64,000 nt of DNA, from contig NZ_PDZC01000001.1 of the NCBI RefSeq assembly GCF_002743375.1, positions 310,001-374,000 of the forward strand, read 5' to 3'. The notes below the pieces were generated by a model. It was not told the DNA's origin, ran no database searches, and saw only the letters and a list, made by a program, of their open reading frames with translations. The DNA comes from Sporosarcina sp. P34 (lineage in GTDB: Bacteria; Bacillota; Bacilli; Bacillales_A; Planococcaceae). Below, piece after piece: positions 1 to 8,894 of the stretch. Position 1 is the stretch's first letter; each line of letters begins with the position of its first letter. A program made the translations under genes and the position numbers.

Positions 1-1268
1 CACAAGACATTGCTGATTTAACCGGAAGTATAGATTTCTCCACAATTGCTGAATATGGTTCAGAGTCAGATCCACGTGCATACCGATTTGATGGGGAATT
101 GAATAAAGCGAATCGTGGCATGATGGAATTCCAAGAGATGTTGAAGCTTGATGAAAAGTTTCTTTGGCACTTATTATCCTTAACACAAGAAGGGAATTTT
201 AAAGCAGGAAGATTTGCGCTAATTAGTGCAGATGAACTAATCGTTGCCCATACAAATGAAACGGAATATCGTTCATTTATTAGTAATAAAAAGAACGAAG
301 CACTTCATTCAAGATTGATTGTCATTCCAGTTCCATACAATCTGAAAGTAAGTGCAGAAGAAAAGATCTATGAAAAAATGATTCGTGAAAGTGATATGGC
401 TCACGTCCACATTGCGCCGCATGCATTGCGAGTGGCTGCTATTTTTTCTGTTTTGACACGTTTGAAAGCTTCGAAAAAACAAGGCATCGATCGATTAAAG
501 AAATTGCGCCTGTATGATGGACAGAATGTTGAAGGGTTTAACGATGCAGATGCGGAAGAACTGAAGAACGAATTTATAGATGAAGGTATGGACGGAATCG
601 ATCCACGCTACGTTATCAATCGTATTTCTTCAGCCATTATCCGAAAAGAAGTCCCAAGTATCAATGCACTAGACGTATTACGTGCGTTAAAAGACGGCTT
701 CGATCAACACGCCTCCATTTCAAGTGAGGACCGTGACACGTATATGAATTATATTTCAATGGCGCGTAAAGAGTATGACGAAATTGCGAAAAAAGAAGTT
801 CAGAAAGCTTTTGTTTATTCTTATGAAGAGTCTGCAAAAACTTTAATGGATAATTACTTGGATAACGTCGAAGCATACTGCAATAAAAATAAACTACGCG
901 ACACGCTGACGGGAGAGGAAATTAACCCTGATGAAAAGTTGATGCGTTCGTTAGAAGAGCAGATAGGAATTTCAGAAAATGCGAAAAAGGCATTCCGTGA
1001 AGAAATCCTTATTCGTATCTCTGCATACGCTAGAAAACACCAGCGCTTCGACTACCGTTCCCATGACCGCTTGCGTGAAGCAATTCAGAAAAAATTATTC
1101 ACCGATCTAAAGGACGTTGTGAAGATCACTACAACATCTACTACGCCCGATGAGACACAATTGAAGAAAATGAATGAAGTCGTAGCGCGCCTAGTAGATG
1201 AACATGGCTACAATTCCGTTTCAGCAAATGAGCTTCTGCGTTACGTTGGAAGTTTGTTGAATCGGTAA
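1..1268 (+). CDS. prkA: PrkA family serine protein kinase, C-terminal part (5' end outside window)
   Basis: The open frame already runs from base 3, so this is the last ~421 residues of a protein that is normally about 630 aa; a TTG at 99 is internal, not a start. The stretch reading YRFDGELNKANRGMMEFQEM directly after DLTGSIDFS is typical of PrkA, as is the C-terminal PrkA domain that follows. The N-terminal AAA-like part with its Walker A motif lies outside the window. PrkA is a Ser/Thr kinase-like protein expressed early in sporulation and, as YeaG, in the enterobacterial stress response. The neighbours yhbH and spoVR match the conserved yeaG-yeaH-ycgB trio, which supports the call strongly. 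A terminator separates it from yhbH, so transcription is probably independent. Confidence 0.95.
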   Translation, partial: QDIADLTGSIDFSTIAEYGSESDPRAYRFDGELNKANRGMMEFQEMLKLDEKFLWHLLSLTQEGNFKAGRFALISADELIVAHTNETEYRSFISNKKNEALHSRLIVIPVPYNLKVSAEEKIYEKMIRESDMAHVHIAPHALRVAAIFSVLTRLKASKKQGIDRLKKLRLYDGQNVEGFNDADAEELKNEFIDEGMDGIDPRYVINRISSAIIRKEVPSINALDVLRALKDGFDQHASISSEDRDTYMNYISMARKEYDEIAKKEVQKAFVYSYEESAKTLMDNYLDNVEAYCNKNKLRDTLTGEEINPDEKLMRSLEEQIGISENAKKAFREEILIRISAYARKHQRFDYRSHDRLREAIQKKLFTDLKDVVKITTTSTTPDETQLKKMNEVVARLVDEHGYNSVSANELLRYVGSLLNR

Positions 1269-1407
1269 GCCGAATGGGATATATGAATAGAATAAATGTC
1301 TAAGTTCAAGTTGGAAAACGAGCACAAGCCTAGCTTTACTACACATTAATAAATTATTACACAAATCCACTGCCTAAGATGAATCCCAGCTAGTGAATAT
1401 TGAATTC

Positions 1408-1437
1408 AGAGACCTCGATACACGAGGTCTCTTTTTA
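1408..1437 (+). terminator. Intrinsic terminator after prkA
   Basis: Ten-base perfect arms (AGAGACCTCG and CGAGGTCTCT) around a short loop are followed by a run of T. It ends prkA transcription 140 bases after the stop codon. Confidence 0.9.
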
Positions 1438-1455
1438 GTTTTGTTGCTGTTTTGT

Positions 1456-1483
1456 AAATATTCAATCAGCTGCCGCATATGAT
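1456..1483 (+). promoter_or_regulatory. Candidate sigma-E promoter for yhbH
   Basis: AAATATT at 1456, a 13-base spacer and CATATGAT at 1476 resemble the sigma-E pattern (KMATATT, 13-15 bases, CATACAMT), with one mismatch in the -35 and two in the -10. The predicted start lies about 30 bases before the yhbH start codon. In B. subtilis yhbH is known as a mother-cell sigma-E gene. The assignment is inference from the match and from that knowledge. Confidence 0.4.
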
Positions 1484-1521
1484 AAGGAAACAAATTGTTC
1501 GAGAGATAGGCGGGGATACGA

Positions 1522-2682
1522 GTGGAAGAAAACCAGAAAAGTCGATTCGTTGTCACTGAAGAAAATTGGTCTCTCCATCGCAAAGGCCACCAAGATCAGC
1601 AACGCCACCTAGATAAAATAAATGAAGTACTAAAAAGTAACTTACCTGATTTAATCAGTGAAGAGAACATTATACTATCAAATGGAAAAGACATGGTCAA
1701 AATACCAATTCGCTCATTAGATGAATTTAAAATTCGCTACAATCATGACAAGTCCAAGCATGTTGGCCAAGGTGATGGCGATAGTGCGGTAGGGGACGTA
1801 GTGGCGCAAGGAGAAAAGAAAGCACAGCCAGGTGAAGGAAAAGAAGCGGGCGATCAACCAGGGCAAGATATCTATGAAACAGAGGTCTCGATAGAAGAGT
1901 TGGAAGAGATGTTCTTTAAAGAATTAGAGTTACCGGACTTGGAGCAGAAAGAACACTCGGTAACAACGATTGAAGACATTGATTTCACAGACATTCGTAA
2001 AAAAGGATTAATCGGTAATATTGATAAAAAACGGACGTTGTTATCAGCCATTAAGCGTAATGCAATAAATGGAAAAGCTGAGGTCGCACCGATTCTGGAA
2101 GATGATCTACGATTTAAAACATGGAATCCCGTGGAGAAGCCACAATCTAAAGCGGTTGTCATCGCCATGATGGACACGAGTGGTTCAATGGGCAAATTTG
2201 AGAAATATATGGCAAGAAGTTTCTTCTTTTGGATGACGAAGTTTTTACGGACAAAGTATGAAACGGTAGAAATTGAATTCATTGCGCACCATACAGAAGC
2301 GAAAGTAGTATCTGAGGAAAACTTCTTCAACAAAGGGGAAAGTGGCGGAACCAGATGTTCATCAGCCTATAGTAAAGCATTGGAAGTTATTAAAGAATTT
2401 TATCCACCCTCTCGTTATAATATCTATCCTGTCCACTTTTCAGACGGGGAAAATATGACAAGTGACAATAAGAAATGTTTGGAACACGTGGATGAATTAT
2501 TGGCGATATCGAATATGTTTGGTTATGCCGAAGTCAATGAGCATCGTAGAATGTCCACATTGATGTCTGCGTATAAATCAATTGAACATCCCAAATTCAA
2601 TTATTATATTTTGCAAAAAAACCGCGATGTCTACTTTGCGCTCAAAAAGTTCTTCGAAAAGCGAACGGAGGGATTACGCTGA
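1522..2682 (+). CDS. yhbH: Sporulation protein YhbH (DUF444, VWA-like)
   Basis: The 386-residue protein matches the size of B. subtilis YhbH (about 396 aa). It has a Gly/Gln/Asp-rich linker at residues ~82-115 and a von Willebrand A-like half with a MIDAS-type DTSGS motif at ~218-222, followed by TRCSSAY and the HFSDGENM segment. The family (DUF444, YeaH in enterics) is always found with PrkA and SpoVR; its biochemical role is not established, but mutants affect sporulation. The start is a GTG with a GGCGGGG-like ribosome site 7 bases upstream. Its TGA overlaps the start of spoVR, so the two genes are likely translationally coupled. A sigma-E-like promoter lies just upstream. Confidence 0.93.
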   Translation: MEENQKSRFVVTEENWSLHRKGHQDQQRHLDKINEVLKSNLPDLISEENIILSNGKDMVKIPIRSLDEFKIRYNHDKSKHVGQGDGDSAVGDVVAQGEKKAQPGEGKEAGDQPGQDIYETEVSIEELEEMFFKELELPDLEQKEHSVTTIEDIDFTDIRKKGLIGNIDKKRTLLSAIKRNAINGKAEVAPILEDDLRFKTWNPVEKPQSKAVVIAMMDTSGSMGKFEKYMARSFFFWMTKFLRTKYETVEIEFIAHHTEAKVVSEENFFNKGESGGTRCSSAYSKALEVIKEFYPPSRYNIYPVHFSDGENMTSDNKKCLEHVDELLAISNMFGYAEVNEHRRMSTLMSAYKSIEHPKFNYYILQKNRDVYFALKKFFEKRTEGLR

Positions 2683-4070
2683 CTGATCAACGGGCGTTAT
2701 ATTATGCAATTGATGAAATTACGGAGATTGCCAGTGGATTTGGACTCGACTTTTATCCGATGAGATATGAAATTTGTCCAGCAGATATACTGTATACATT
2801 TGGTGCCTATGGAATGCCTACGCGTTTTACACATTGGAGTTTTGGTAAGCAGTTCCATAAGATGAAGTTGCAATATGATATCGGATTAAGCAAGATATAT
2901 GAGCTCGTTATCAATTCAAATCCGTGTTACGCATTTTTATTGAATACGAATAGTTTAATTCAAAATAAATTAATCATCGCGCATGTATTGGCGCATTGTG
3001 ATTTTTTCAAGAATAATACCTATTTTTCAAAAACGCGTAAAGACATGGTGGAAAGCATGGCAGCTACAGCCGAACGAATTGCGGACTATGAAGTACGCTA
3101 CGGTAAGAAATGTGTGGAGACATTTCTTGACGCGGTATTAGCCATTCAAGAACATGTGGATCCAAGTCTGATGCGGGATATCATTCCGTCATCTTTTATT
3201 GACCAACAACCTCAAAGAAGCGAATATGAAGATTTATGGGACCTGGATCAACGGAAAATTCCTGGACAACAAGCGATTGAAATGCATAAAAAGAATCCAA
3301 AAGAACCAGAAAAAGACATCCTATTATTTATTCTTGAAAACAGTCGTAATCTAACGGAATGGCAAGCGGATATTCTGACGATGTTGCGCGAAGAGATGCT
3401 TTATTTTTGGCCACAGTTGGAAACAAAAATCATGAATGAAGGGTGGGCATCTTATTGGCATCAAACGATTCTTCGACAAATGGATTTAACGCCTTCAGAG
3501 ACAATTGAGTTCGCAAAACTTAATGCTAGTGTTTTGCAGCCTTCCAAGACTTCAATTAATCCATATTACCTCGGCGTCAAAATATATGAGGATATAGAGA
3601 AACGGTACGATATACTAGCTAAGGAAGCTATTTCACGTGGTGAAGAGATGATGACGGGACGTGAAAAAATATTTGAAGCGCGCGAAATTGAAAATGACAC
3701 ATCCTTCATTCGAAATTATTTGACCGATGACCTGATCAAACAAGAAGATTTGTACGTGTTCCAAAAGCAGGCAGACCAATACAAAATCTCTGACAAACAG
3801 ACCGATGCCGTTCGGAATCAACTAATTGGACAGAGAGTGAACGGTGGCTTTCCTTATATAGTGGTAGACGATGGAGATTATATGCGAAATGGGGAATTGT
3901 ATCTTATTCACCGCTATGAAGACACTGAACTTGATCTCCCGTACTTGGAGCATGTTTTACCGCATATTCATCAACTCTGGGGACGCATCGTGCATATCGA
4001 AACAGTACTTGAGAACAAACCTTTGGTCTTCTCATACGATGGCCACAAAGTGTTTAGGAGAAGTAAATAG
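2679..4070 (+). CDS. spoVR: Stage V sporulation protein R, apparent CTG start
   Basis: SpoVR is needed for normal spore cortex formation; its molecular role is unknown. The first ATG, at 2760, would cut into the family's conserved opening, because the frame upstream already encodes [18 protein letters not shown], which aligns with the N-terminus of B. subtilis SpoVR. The only usable initiation codon in that extension is CTG at 2679, placed 5 bases after GGAGGGA and overlapping the yhbH stop as CTGA. That start gives 463 aa, close to the ~468 aa of the Bacillus protein. The conserved block [20 protein letters not shown] follows. The family is certain; the CTG start is inference from context, ribosome site and homology. 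A terminator follows at 4102. Confidence 0.92.
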   Translation: MTDQRALYYAIDEITEIASGFGLDFYPMRYEICPADILYTFGAYGMPTRFTHWSFGKQFHKMKLQYDIGLSKIYELVINSNPCYAFLLNTNSLIQNKLIIAHVLAHCDFFKNNTYFSKTRKDMVESMAATAERIADYEVRYGKKCVETFLDAVLAIQEHVDPSLMRDIIPSSFIDQQPQRSEYEDLWDLDQRKIPGQQAIEMHKKNPKEPEKDILLFILENSRNLTEWQADILTMLREEMLYFWPQLETKIMNEGWASYWHQTILRQMDLTPSETIEFAKLNASVLQPSKTSINPYYLGVKIYEDIEKRYDILAKEAISRGEEMMTGREKIFEAREIENDTSFIRNYLTDDLIKQEDLYVFQKQADQYKISDKQTDAVRNQLIGQRVNGGFPYIVVDDGDYMRNGELYLIHRYEDTELDLPYLEHVLPHIHQLWGRIVHIETVLENKPLVFSYDGHKVFRRSK

Positions 4071-4101
4071 CGGAAAAAGAATAGACACAGATTATTCGTA
4101 G

Positions 4102-4147
4102 ACTGAAGATAACTCCAGACATATGGAGATTACCTTCAGTTTTTTCA
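4102..4147 (+). terminator. Intrinsic terminator after spoVR
   Basis: CTGAAG...CTCCA and TGGAG...CTTCAG form a long stem with a small internal mismatch region. Six T residues follow directly. Confidence 0.85.
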
Positions 4148-4238
4148 TTTTACTACTTTTCATTTTGTGCATCTAATGCTATTTTTATAGTATACTAACT
4201 CATTAACGTACTAAAGAATTAAGAAAAGAGGAAAATTA

Positions 4239-5042
4239 ATGAAAAAGACAACCATTGCTTTATTATTCGCAGCATTATTCCTACTGCTGGCTGGATGTTC
4301 GGACAAGTCATCTGAGGGAGACAAATCACCCACGGATGGAGGTAACAAAGAAACGAAAGAAATTATCATCGGTGTGGATGACAAATTTGCACCTATGGGA
4401 TTCCGGGACGATAAAAATAATTTAGTAGGTTTCGATATTGACATGGCAACTGCAGCGGCTGAGCATATGGGCGCTACTGCAAAATTCCAACCTATAGACT
4501 GGAAAACGAAGGAAACGGAACTTAGCAGTGGAAGAATTGATTTAATCTGGAACGGCTATACCATCACAAAAGAGCGTCAAGAAAAAGTATTATTCACGAA
4601 GCCTTATTTGGATAATAATCAAGTCGTTGTGACGTTAGTAGATTCTGACGTGAAAACAATTGAAGACCTAGATGGAAAAACTGTAGGTGTCCAAGCATTA
4701 TCATCTGCTGGACCGGCATTAGAAAGTCACCCAATCCACGAAAAAATAAAAAATATCACAGAATTTGCAGACAATGTTCTGGCGTTAACAGATTTGAAAA
4801 CGGGTCGTCTAGATGCAGTAGTACTTGATGAAGTCGTCATTGATTACTATATGACAACTGAAGAAGGGGTCTTTACGAAACTTGACGGATCATTGGCAGT
4901 GGAAGAATATGGCGTTGGAGTGAAGAAAGGCAATGAAGAATTGCTTGAGAATCTTCAAAACGCATTGGATACGATGAATGAAGATGGTACTTCAGCTGAA
5001 ATCTCCACAGAATGGTTTGGAGAAGACAAAGTTCTTCGTTAA
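4239..5042 (+). CDS. Amino-acid ABC transporter substrate-binding lipoprotein
   Basis: This is an extracellular solute-binding protein of family 3 (polar amino acids), 267 aa. The N-terminus MKKTT plus a hydrophobic stretch ends in a lipobox LLAGCS with Cys20 as the lipid-anchored residue. A Ser/Asp/Gly-rich linker runs to about residue 42, then the SBP_bac_3 domain begins with IIIGVDDKFAPMGF. The WNGYTITKERQEKVLFT segment is typical of the arginine/lysine/glutamine/cystine group. I cannot tell which amino acid is bound. It heads an SBP-permease-ATPase operon. A -10-like TATACT at 4191 lies upstream, and a stem-loop at 5062 separates it from the permease. Confidence 0.9.
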   Translation: MKKTTIALLFAALFLLLAGCSDKSSEGDKSPTDGGNKETKEIIIGVDDKFAPMGFRDDKNNLVGFDIDMATAAAEHMGATAKFQPIDWKTKETELSSGRIDLIWNGYTITKERQEKVLFTKPYLDNNQVVVTLVDSDVKTIEDLDGKTVGVQALSSAGPALESHPIHEKIKNITEFADNVLALTDLKTGRLDAVVLDEVVIDYYMTTEEGVFTKLDGSLAVEEYGVGVKKGNEELLENLQNALDTMNEDGTSAEISTEWFGEDKVLR

Positions 5043-5061
5043 GTTGTAGAATAAGTTATGT

Positions 5062-5091
5062 CAACGGAAGTTGTATTTGCGACTTCCGTTG
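5062..5091 (+). other. Intergenic stem-loop within the amino-acid ABC operon
   Basis: CAACGGAAGT and ACTTCCGTTG form a perfect 10-base stem with a 10-base loop between the binding-protein gene and the permease. No T-run follows, so it is unlikely to be a full terminator. Such hairpins commonly stabilise the 3' end of the upstream message and favour excess binding protein; that role is inferred. Confidence 0.65.
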
Positions 5092-5151
5092 GTATGCGTA
5101 TTGTAAGAGAAGTACATATAGCCTTGAATGGTTTTTCGGAGGAATTCACTA

Positions 5152-5811
5152 ATGAGTTATGAATATTTTATGTCTATGCTGATTCCTATGTTGGAAGGGG
5201 CTAAAGCGACTGTACTATTATTTGTAATAGCGATTGTCTTATCTATTCCACTCGGATTCTTGCTGACACTTGCCGTAAGAAGTAGTATTAAACCAATTTC
5301 TTATTTGGCGCAGACTTTTATATACGTCATGCGTGGGACTCCTTTGTTATTACAGCTATTGTTTTTCGTTTTTGGTTTACCACTTCTGCCGGTAATTGGT
5401 GAGTATTTAGTTCTTGATCGTTTTGTAGCAGCTACACTAGCGTTCATTTTGAATTATTCAGCATACTTTGCTGAAATATTCCGAGGTGGTTTGATCTCCA
5501 TCGATAAAGGGCAATACGAAGCTGCGCAAGTACTTGGATTATCGAAATGGCAAACGACTGTGCGCGTCATCCTACCACAGATGTTTCGTGTAACGCTACC
5601 ACCTATTGCGAATGAATCGGTATCTTTAGTAAAGGATACGGCGCTTTTATACGCGGTAGCGGTTCCAGAACTTCTACACTATGCGCAAACAGTCGTAAAC
5701 AGAGACTTCACAATCATACCGTTCTTCATTGCAGCTGGGATCTACCTGCTGATTGCATTCGGGTTGACTGTAGTCTTCAAGTATTTAGAGAGAAAGCTGC
5801 AATACGAATGA
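5152..5811 (+). CDS. Amino-acid ABC transporter permease (HisM/GlnP type)
   Basis: The 219-residue integral membrane protein has about five hydrophobic segments and the cytoplasmic EAA loop reading YEAAQVLGLSKWQ, where the ATPase docks. The HEQRO-type subfamily motif YVMRGTPLLLQ is also present. I chose ATG 5152, which follows CGGAGGA by 8 bases; the in-frame ATG at 5128 lies upstream of that ribosome site and would add eight unconserved residues. It follows the binding protein and ends 12 bases before the ATPase gene, so all three form one uptake system for a polar amino acid. Confidence 0.92.
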   Translation: MSYEYFMSMLIPMLEGAKATVLLFVIAIVLSIPLGFLLTLAVRSSIKPISYLAQTFIYVMRGTPLLLQLLFFVFGLPLLPVIGEYLVLDRFVAATLAFILNYSAYFAEIFRGGLISIDKGQYEAAQVLGLSKWQTTVRVILPQMFRVTLPPIANESVSLVKDTALLYAVAVPELLHYAQTVVNRDFTIIPFFIAAGIYLLIAFGLTVVFKYLERKLQYE

Positions 5812-5823
5812 GGAGAGGAAATT

Positions 5824-6573
5824 ATGTCTTTCATAGAAGTACGCAACTTACAGAAATCATTCGGTCCATTGGAAGTATTGAAGGATATATCGTTTGATGT
5901 TCAAAAAAATGATGTCATGGCAATTATTGGACCTTCGGGTTCTGGAAAGAGTACAATGTTAAGAAGTCTAATTAAATTGGAACAAGTTGGTGGCGGTAGT
6001 ATTATCGTGGATGGAGATTACCTAGTTAAAGATGGTATTTACACAAATCCTACCGATAGTAAAATGATCAACTCCAAGATGGGAATGGTATTTCAACAAT
6101 TTAACCTATTTCCACATTTAACGGTAAAGCAGAACTTGGAACTAGCACCGAAACTGGTGAAGAAAGAAAAAACCGAAGATTATGGGCATAGAAGTATCGA
6201 ATTGCTAGAAAAAGTGGGGTTGGCTTCGAAGGCTAATGAATTACCTTCGAGACTTTCGGGTGGTCAGAAACAACGTGTTGCGATTGCGAGAGCGTTAATG
6301 ATGAATCCGGATATTTTATTATTCGATGAACCGACTTCTGCTTTAGACCCGCAATTGACGAAAGAAGTATTGGAAGTGATGAAAAATCTTGCGGAAGAGC
6401 ATATGACGATGATTGTGGTGACGCATGAGATGGAATTCGCGAGCAATGTGGCTAATCATGTGATCTTTATGGACGACGGAAAGATCGTTGAAGCGGGTAC
6501 TCCGGATGAAGTAATCAAATCACCGAAAGAATTACGTACAAAAAGATTCCTGAATTACGAGTTAAATAAATAA
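5824..6573 (+). CDS. Amino-acid ABC transporter ATP-binding protein
   Basis: The 249-aa ATPase drives the importer encoded just upstream. Visible motifs are Walker A GPSGSGKS (36-43), the Q-loop [12 protein letters not shown] (~89-100), the ABC signature LSGGQKQR (~144-151), Walker B ILLFDEP with the D-loop SALD, and the switch His in VVTHEMEFA. Residues ~63-85 carry a short insert before the Q-loop, found in many Bacillales members of this group. The start follows GAGAGGAAATT closely. A strong terminator lies immediately downstream, so the operon ends here. Confidence 0.95.
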   Translation: MSFIEVRNLQKSFGPLEVLKDISFDVQKNDVMAIIGPSGSGKSTMLRSLIKLEQVGGGSIIVDGDYLVKDGIYTNPTDSKMINSKMGMVFQQFNLFPHLTVKQNLELAPKLVKKEKTEDYGHRSIELLEKVGLASKANELPSRLSGGQKQRVAIARALMMNPDILLFDEPTSALDPQLTKEVLEVMKNLAEEHMTMIVVTHEMEFASNVANHVIFMDDGKIVEAGTPDEVIKSPKELRTKRFLNYELNK

Positions 6574-6579
6574 CCCAAA

Positions 6580-6619
6580 AATAGTGATGCGATTGTTATA
6601 ATCGCATCACTATTTTTTA
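6580..6619 (+). terminator. Bidirectional-looking terminator with ATCGCATCAC core
   Basis: A 15-base perfect inverted repeat (AATAGTGATGCGATT and its complement) around a 5-base loop is followed by T residues. The inner part recurs in the terminator at 13887. Confidence 0.92.
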
Positions 6620-6720
6620 TGTAGATTAATGTTTTTCCTTTGAGTTATCTTAATATACGGAGAATTCTACCAGGTAGTTCATTAACTTATGAGAATTCAC
6701 ACAAAATATTGAATAATGCA

Positions 6721-6749
6721 TTGACGAATAACATTGTAAAGGGTACGAT
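6721..6749 (+). promoter_or_regulatory. Candidate sigma-A promoter for the TrpXYZ-type operon
   Basis: TTGACG at 6721 and TACGAT at 6744 are separated by 17 bases, about 70 bases before the lipoprotein start codon. The -10 has two mismatches to consensus. Confidence 0.5.
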
Positions 6750-6816
6750 TACGTATAATTATTATCTTTTCTACATACATCGAAAAGGTAATAGATAATA
6801 GTCGAGGGGGATTTAC

Positions 6817-7827
6817 ATGAAGAAACATTGGGTGACTTATGCAGTAGCACTATTTAGTATTGTGCTCATTCTCGCTGCGTGTGGTGGAAAAGGGGAGTCA
6901 TCTGATCCAGTAGCAGATGATAAGAATAATGACAAAGCAAGCACTGAAGAAAAATACATAATTGGTGTGACACAAATTGTTGAACACCCGTCTTTAGATG
7001 CGGCGTTTGAAGGGTTTCAAAAGGCAATTGAAGATGCTGGATTGAATGTAGAATACGATAAGCAAAATGCGCAAAATGATAATAGTTCCAACTCAACCAT
7101 TGCAAACAACTTGGCAGGCGCAGGCGTCGATTTGATATTTGCTAACTCTACACCAAGTGCACAAGCGGCAGCTAGCGCGACACAAGACATTCCGATCATC
7201 TTTACATCAGTTACAGATGCTGTAGCAGCGGAACTTGTTGCATCCAATGAAGAGCCAGGCGGCAATGTTACAGGTACTACTGATAATCATCCTGATGCCA
7301 TTCCAAACACAATGAAGTTTTTGAAAGAAAACGTGGGTGCAAAAAAAGTAGGAATGATATTTAACTCAGGGGAGCAAAACTCTCGCCTACAAGTGGATCA
7401 TGTAAAAGGAATTCTTGCAGATATGGATATGGAAGTTGTAGAAGCATCCGTTGCAACTTCAGCAGATGTAAAACAAGCAGCCGAATCTTTGATCGGTTCA
7501 GTAGATTCATTTTATATTATTACGGATAACACTGTAGTATCAGCACTTGAATCAGTCATTTCTGTCGCGAATGATAATAAGATTCCAATGATGGTGGGTG
7601 AATTTGATTCTGTGAAGCGTGGTGGACTTGGAGCATATGGCTTTGAGTACTATGATATCGGATATGAGGCGGGTGAAATGGCAGTAAAGATTCTTAAAGG
7701 TGAAGAAACGCCTGAATCATTACCTGTCCAATTACCACAGAATTTGAAGCTAGTGATGAATGAAGAGACTGCAGACGCAATCGGTTTGAAGATTCAAGAT
7801 GAGTGGAATGCCGAGATTGCAAAATAA
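6817..7827 (+). CDS. trpX: ABC transporter substrate-binding lipoprotein, TrpX-like
   Basis: The 336-aa exported lipoprotein has a signal peptide ending in LILAACGG (Cys22), an acidic/Asn linker and an ABC_sub_bind domain (PF04392 type) from about residue 48: IIGVTQIVEHPSLDAAF, then IANNLAGAGVDLIFANSTPSAQAA. This family forms systems with a BPD_transp_2-type permease and a LolD-like ATPase, exactly as found next door. Several Firmicute members are annotated as the tryptophan importer TrpXYZ; substrate assignment here rests only on family resemblance. The ribosome site GAGGGGG is 8 bases upstream. The start of a three-gene operon. Confidence 0.8.
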   Translation: MKKHWVTYAVALFSIVLILAACGGKGESSDPVADDKNNDKASTEEKYIIGVTQIVEHPSLDAAFEGFQKAIEDAGLNVEYDKQNAQNDNSSNSTIANNLAGAGVDLIFANSTPSAQAAASATQDIPIIFTSVTDAVAAELVASNEEPGGNVTGTTDNHPDAIPNTMKFLKENVGAKKVGMIFNSGEQNSRLQVDHVKGILADMDMEVVEASVATSADVKQAAESLIGSVDSFYIITDNTVVSALESVISVANDNKIPMMVGEFDSVKRGGLGAYGFEYYDIGYEAGEMAVKILKGEETPESLPVQLPQNLKLVMNEETADAIGLKIQDEWNAEIAK

Positions 7828-7850
7828 ATAAAATTAGGAGATGATCTTGC

Positions 7851-8894
7851 ATGTTTTCAGCTGTATTTGGCTCAGTTGAGCAGGGTATCATCTATGCGAT
7901 CATGGCACTCGGAGTGTATCTAACATTCCGGGTGCTTGATTTTCCAGATTTAACAGTGGACGGAAGTTTTGTAACAGGCGCAGCAGTAGCGGCTACGATG
8001 ATTGTATTTGATTATCATCCACTTGTTGCAACACTTACCGCAATCCTGGTTGGCTTTTTTGCTGGATGTATAACTGGTTTATTACATACCAAAGGAAAAA
8101 TCAATCCACTTCTATCCGGAATCCTCATGATGATAGCTCTTTACTCGATAAACCTTCGGATAATGGGACTGACGACAGAAAATTCAGTAGGTCGTCCAAA
8201 TATTCCGCTTTTAAATTCAGAAACGATTTTCAGTAAGTTCCAAGGTTTCTGGAGTAATCTTGGAATTGATGAAACCATCAATGGTTTCCTATTGGGACTT
8301 GGCTTGGAACATTTACCATCGACTTGGGGAACATTAGTTTTGATGATCCTAGTTGTGGTTCTCATTAAATTCATAGCGGACTGGTTTTTGCAAACCGAAG
8401 TTGGTTTAGCCATCCGTGCAACTGGTGATAATAAAAAAATGATTCGGAGTTTCTCTGCCAATACAGATACTCTTGTTATTCTCGGATTAGGAATTTCCAA
8501 TGCACTAGTTGCTTTCGCGGGTTCATTGATTGCACAGTATGGAAAATTCGCTGACAATGGAATGGGAATTGGTATGATCATCATTGGATTGGCTTCTGTT
8601 ATTATCGGTGAAGCGATATTTGGGACGAAAACCATTTTCCGTACAACAATGGCCGTCGTCATTGGTGCTGTAATTTACAGAATCGTACTCGGGCTGTCAT
8701 TGAAAGTGAAGATTCTCGATTCAGGTGATATGAAATTAATTACTGCAGTCATCGTAATTGCGGCACTAATTATTCCGCAGATTCTCGAAAAAAGACGGGA
8801 AAAAGCGCGTAAAGCGAAAAGGCAATCTGAACGAATGGCGATGAAGTCATCACAAGGAGGTCATAGCGTTGTTGAAACTGGATCAAGTCAATAA
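7851..8894 (+). CDS. trpY: ABC transporter permease, TrpY-like
   Basis: This 347-residue polytopic membrane protein belongs to the branched-chain-type permease family (BPD_transp_2). It shows about eight hydrophobic segments and the conserved openings YAIMALGVYLTFRVLDFPD and IRATGDNKKMIRS, the cytoplasmic loop before the later helices. The C-terminus is a basic tail with many Lys and Arg. A ribosome site AGGAGATG precedes the ATG. Its 3' end overlaps the ATPase gene by 26 bases, which indicates translational coupling. With the neighbours it makes an importer of an amino acid or related compound, possibly tryptophan. Confidence 0.85.
   Translation: MFSAVFGSVEQGIIYAIMALGVYLTFRVLDFPDLTVDGSFVTGAAVAATMIVFDYHPLVATLTAILVGFFAGCITGLLHTKGKINPLLSGILMMIALYSINLRIMGLTTENSVGRPNIPLLNSETIFSKFQGFWSNLGIDETINGFLLGLGLEHLPSTWGTLVLMILVVVLIKFIADWFLQTEVGLAIRATGDNKKMIRSFSANTDTLVILGLGISNALVAFAGSLIAQYGKFADNGMGIGMIIIGLASVIIGEAIFGTKTIFRTTMAVVIGAVIYRIVLGLSLKVKILDSGDMKLITAVIVIAALIIPQILEKRREKARKAKRQSERMAMKSSQGGHSVVETGSSQ

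Noticed and set aside
3871..4101. 76-codon open frame at the end of spoVR
   Set aside because: It is an alternate frame of spoVR, with no ribosome site, and it runs toward the terminator.
6750..6816. TRAP-binding site in the leader of the TrpXYZ-type operon
   Set aside because: Only about three GAG/TAG triplets occur close together and the spacing is irregular; known sites have roughly nine to eleven with 2-3 nt spacers.
8141..8662. 173-codon open frame on the minus strand
   Set aside because: It is antisense to the TrpY-like permease; the hydrophobic character mirrors the membrane gene.
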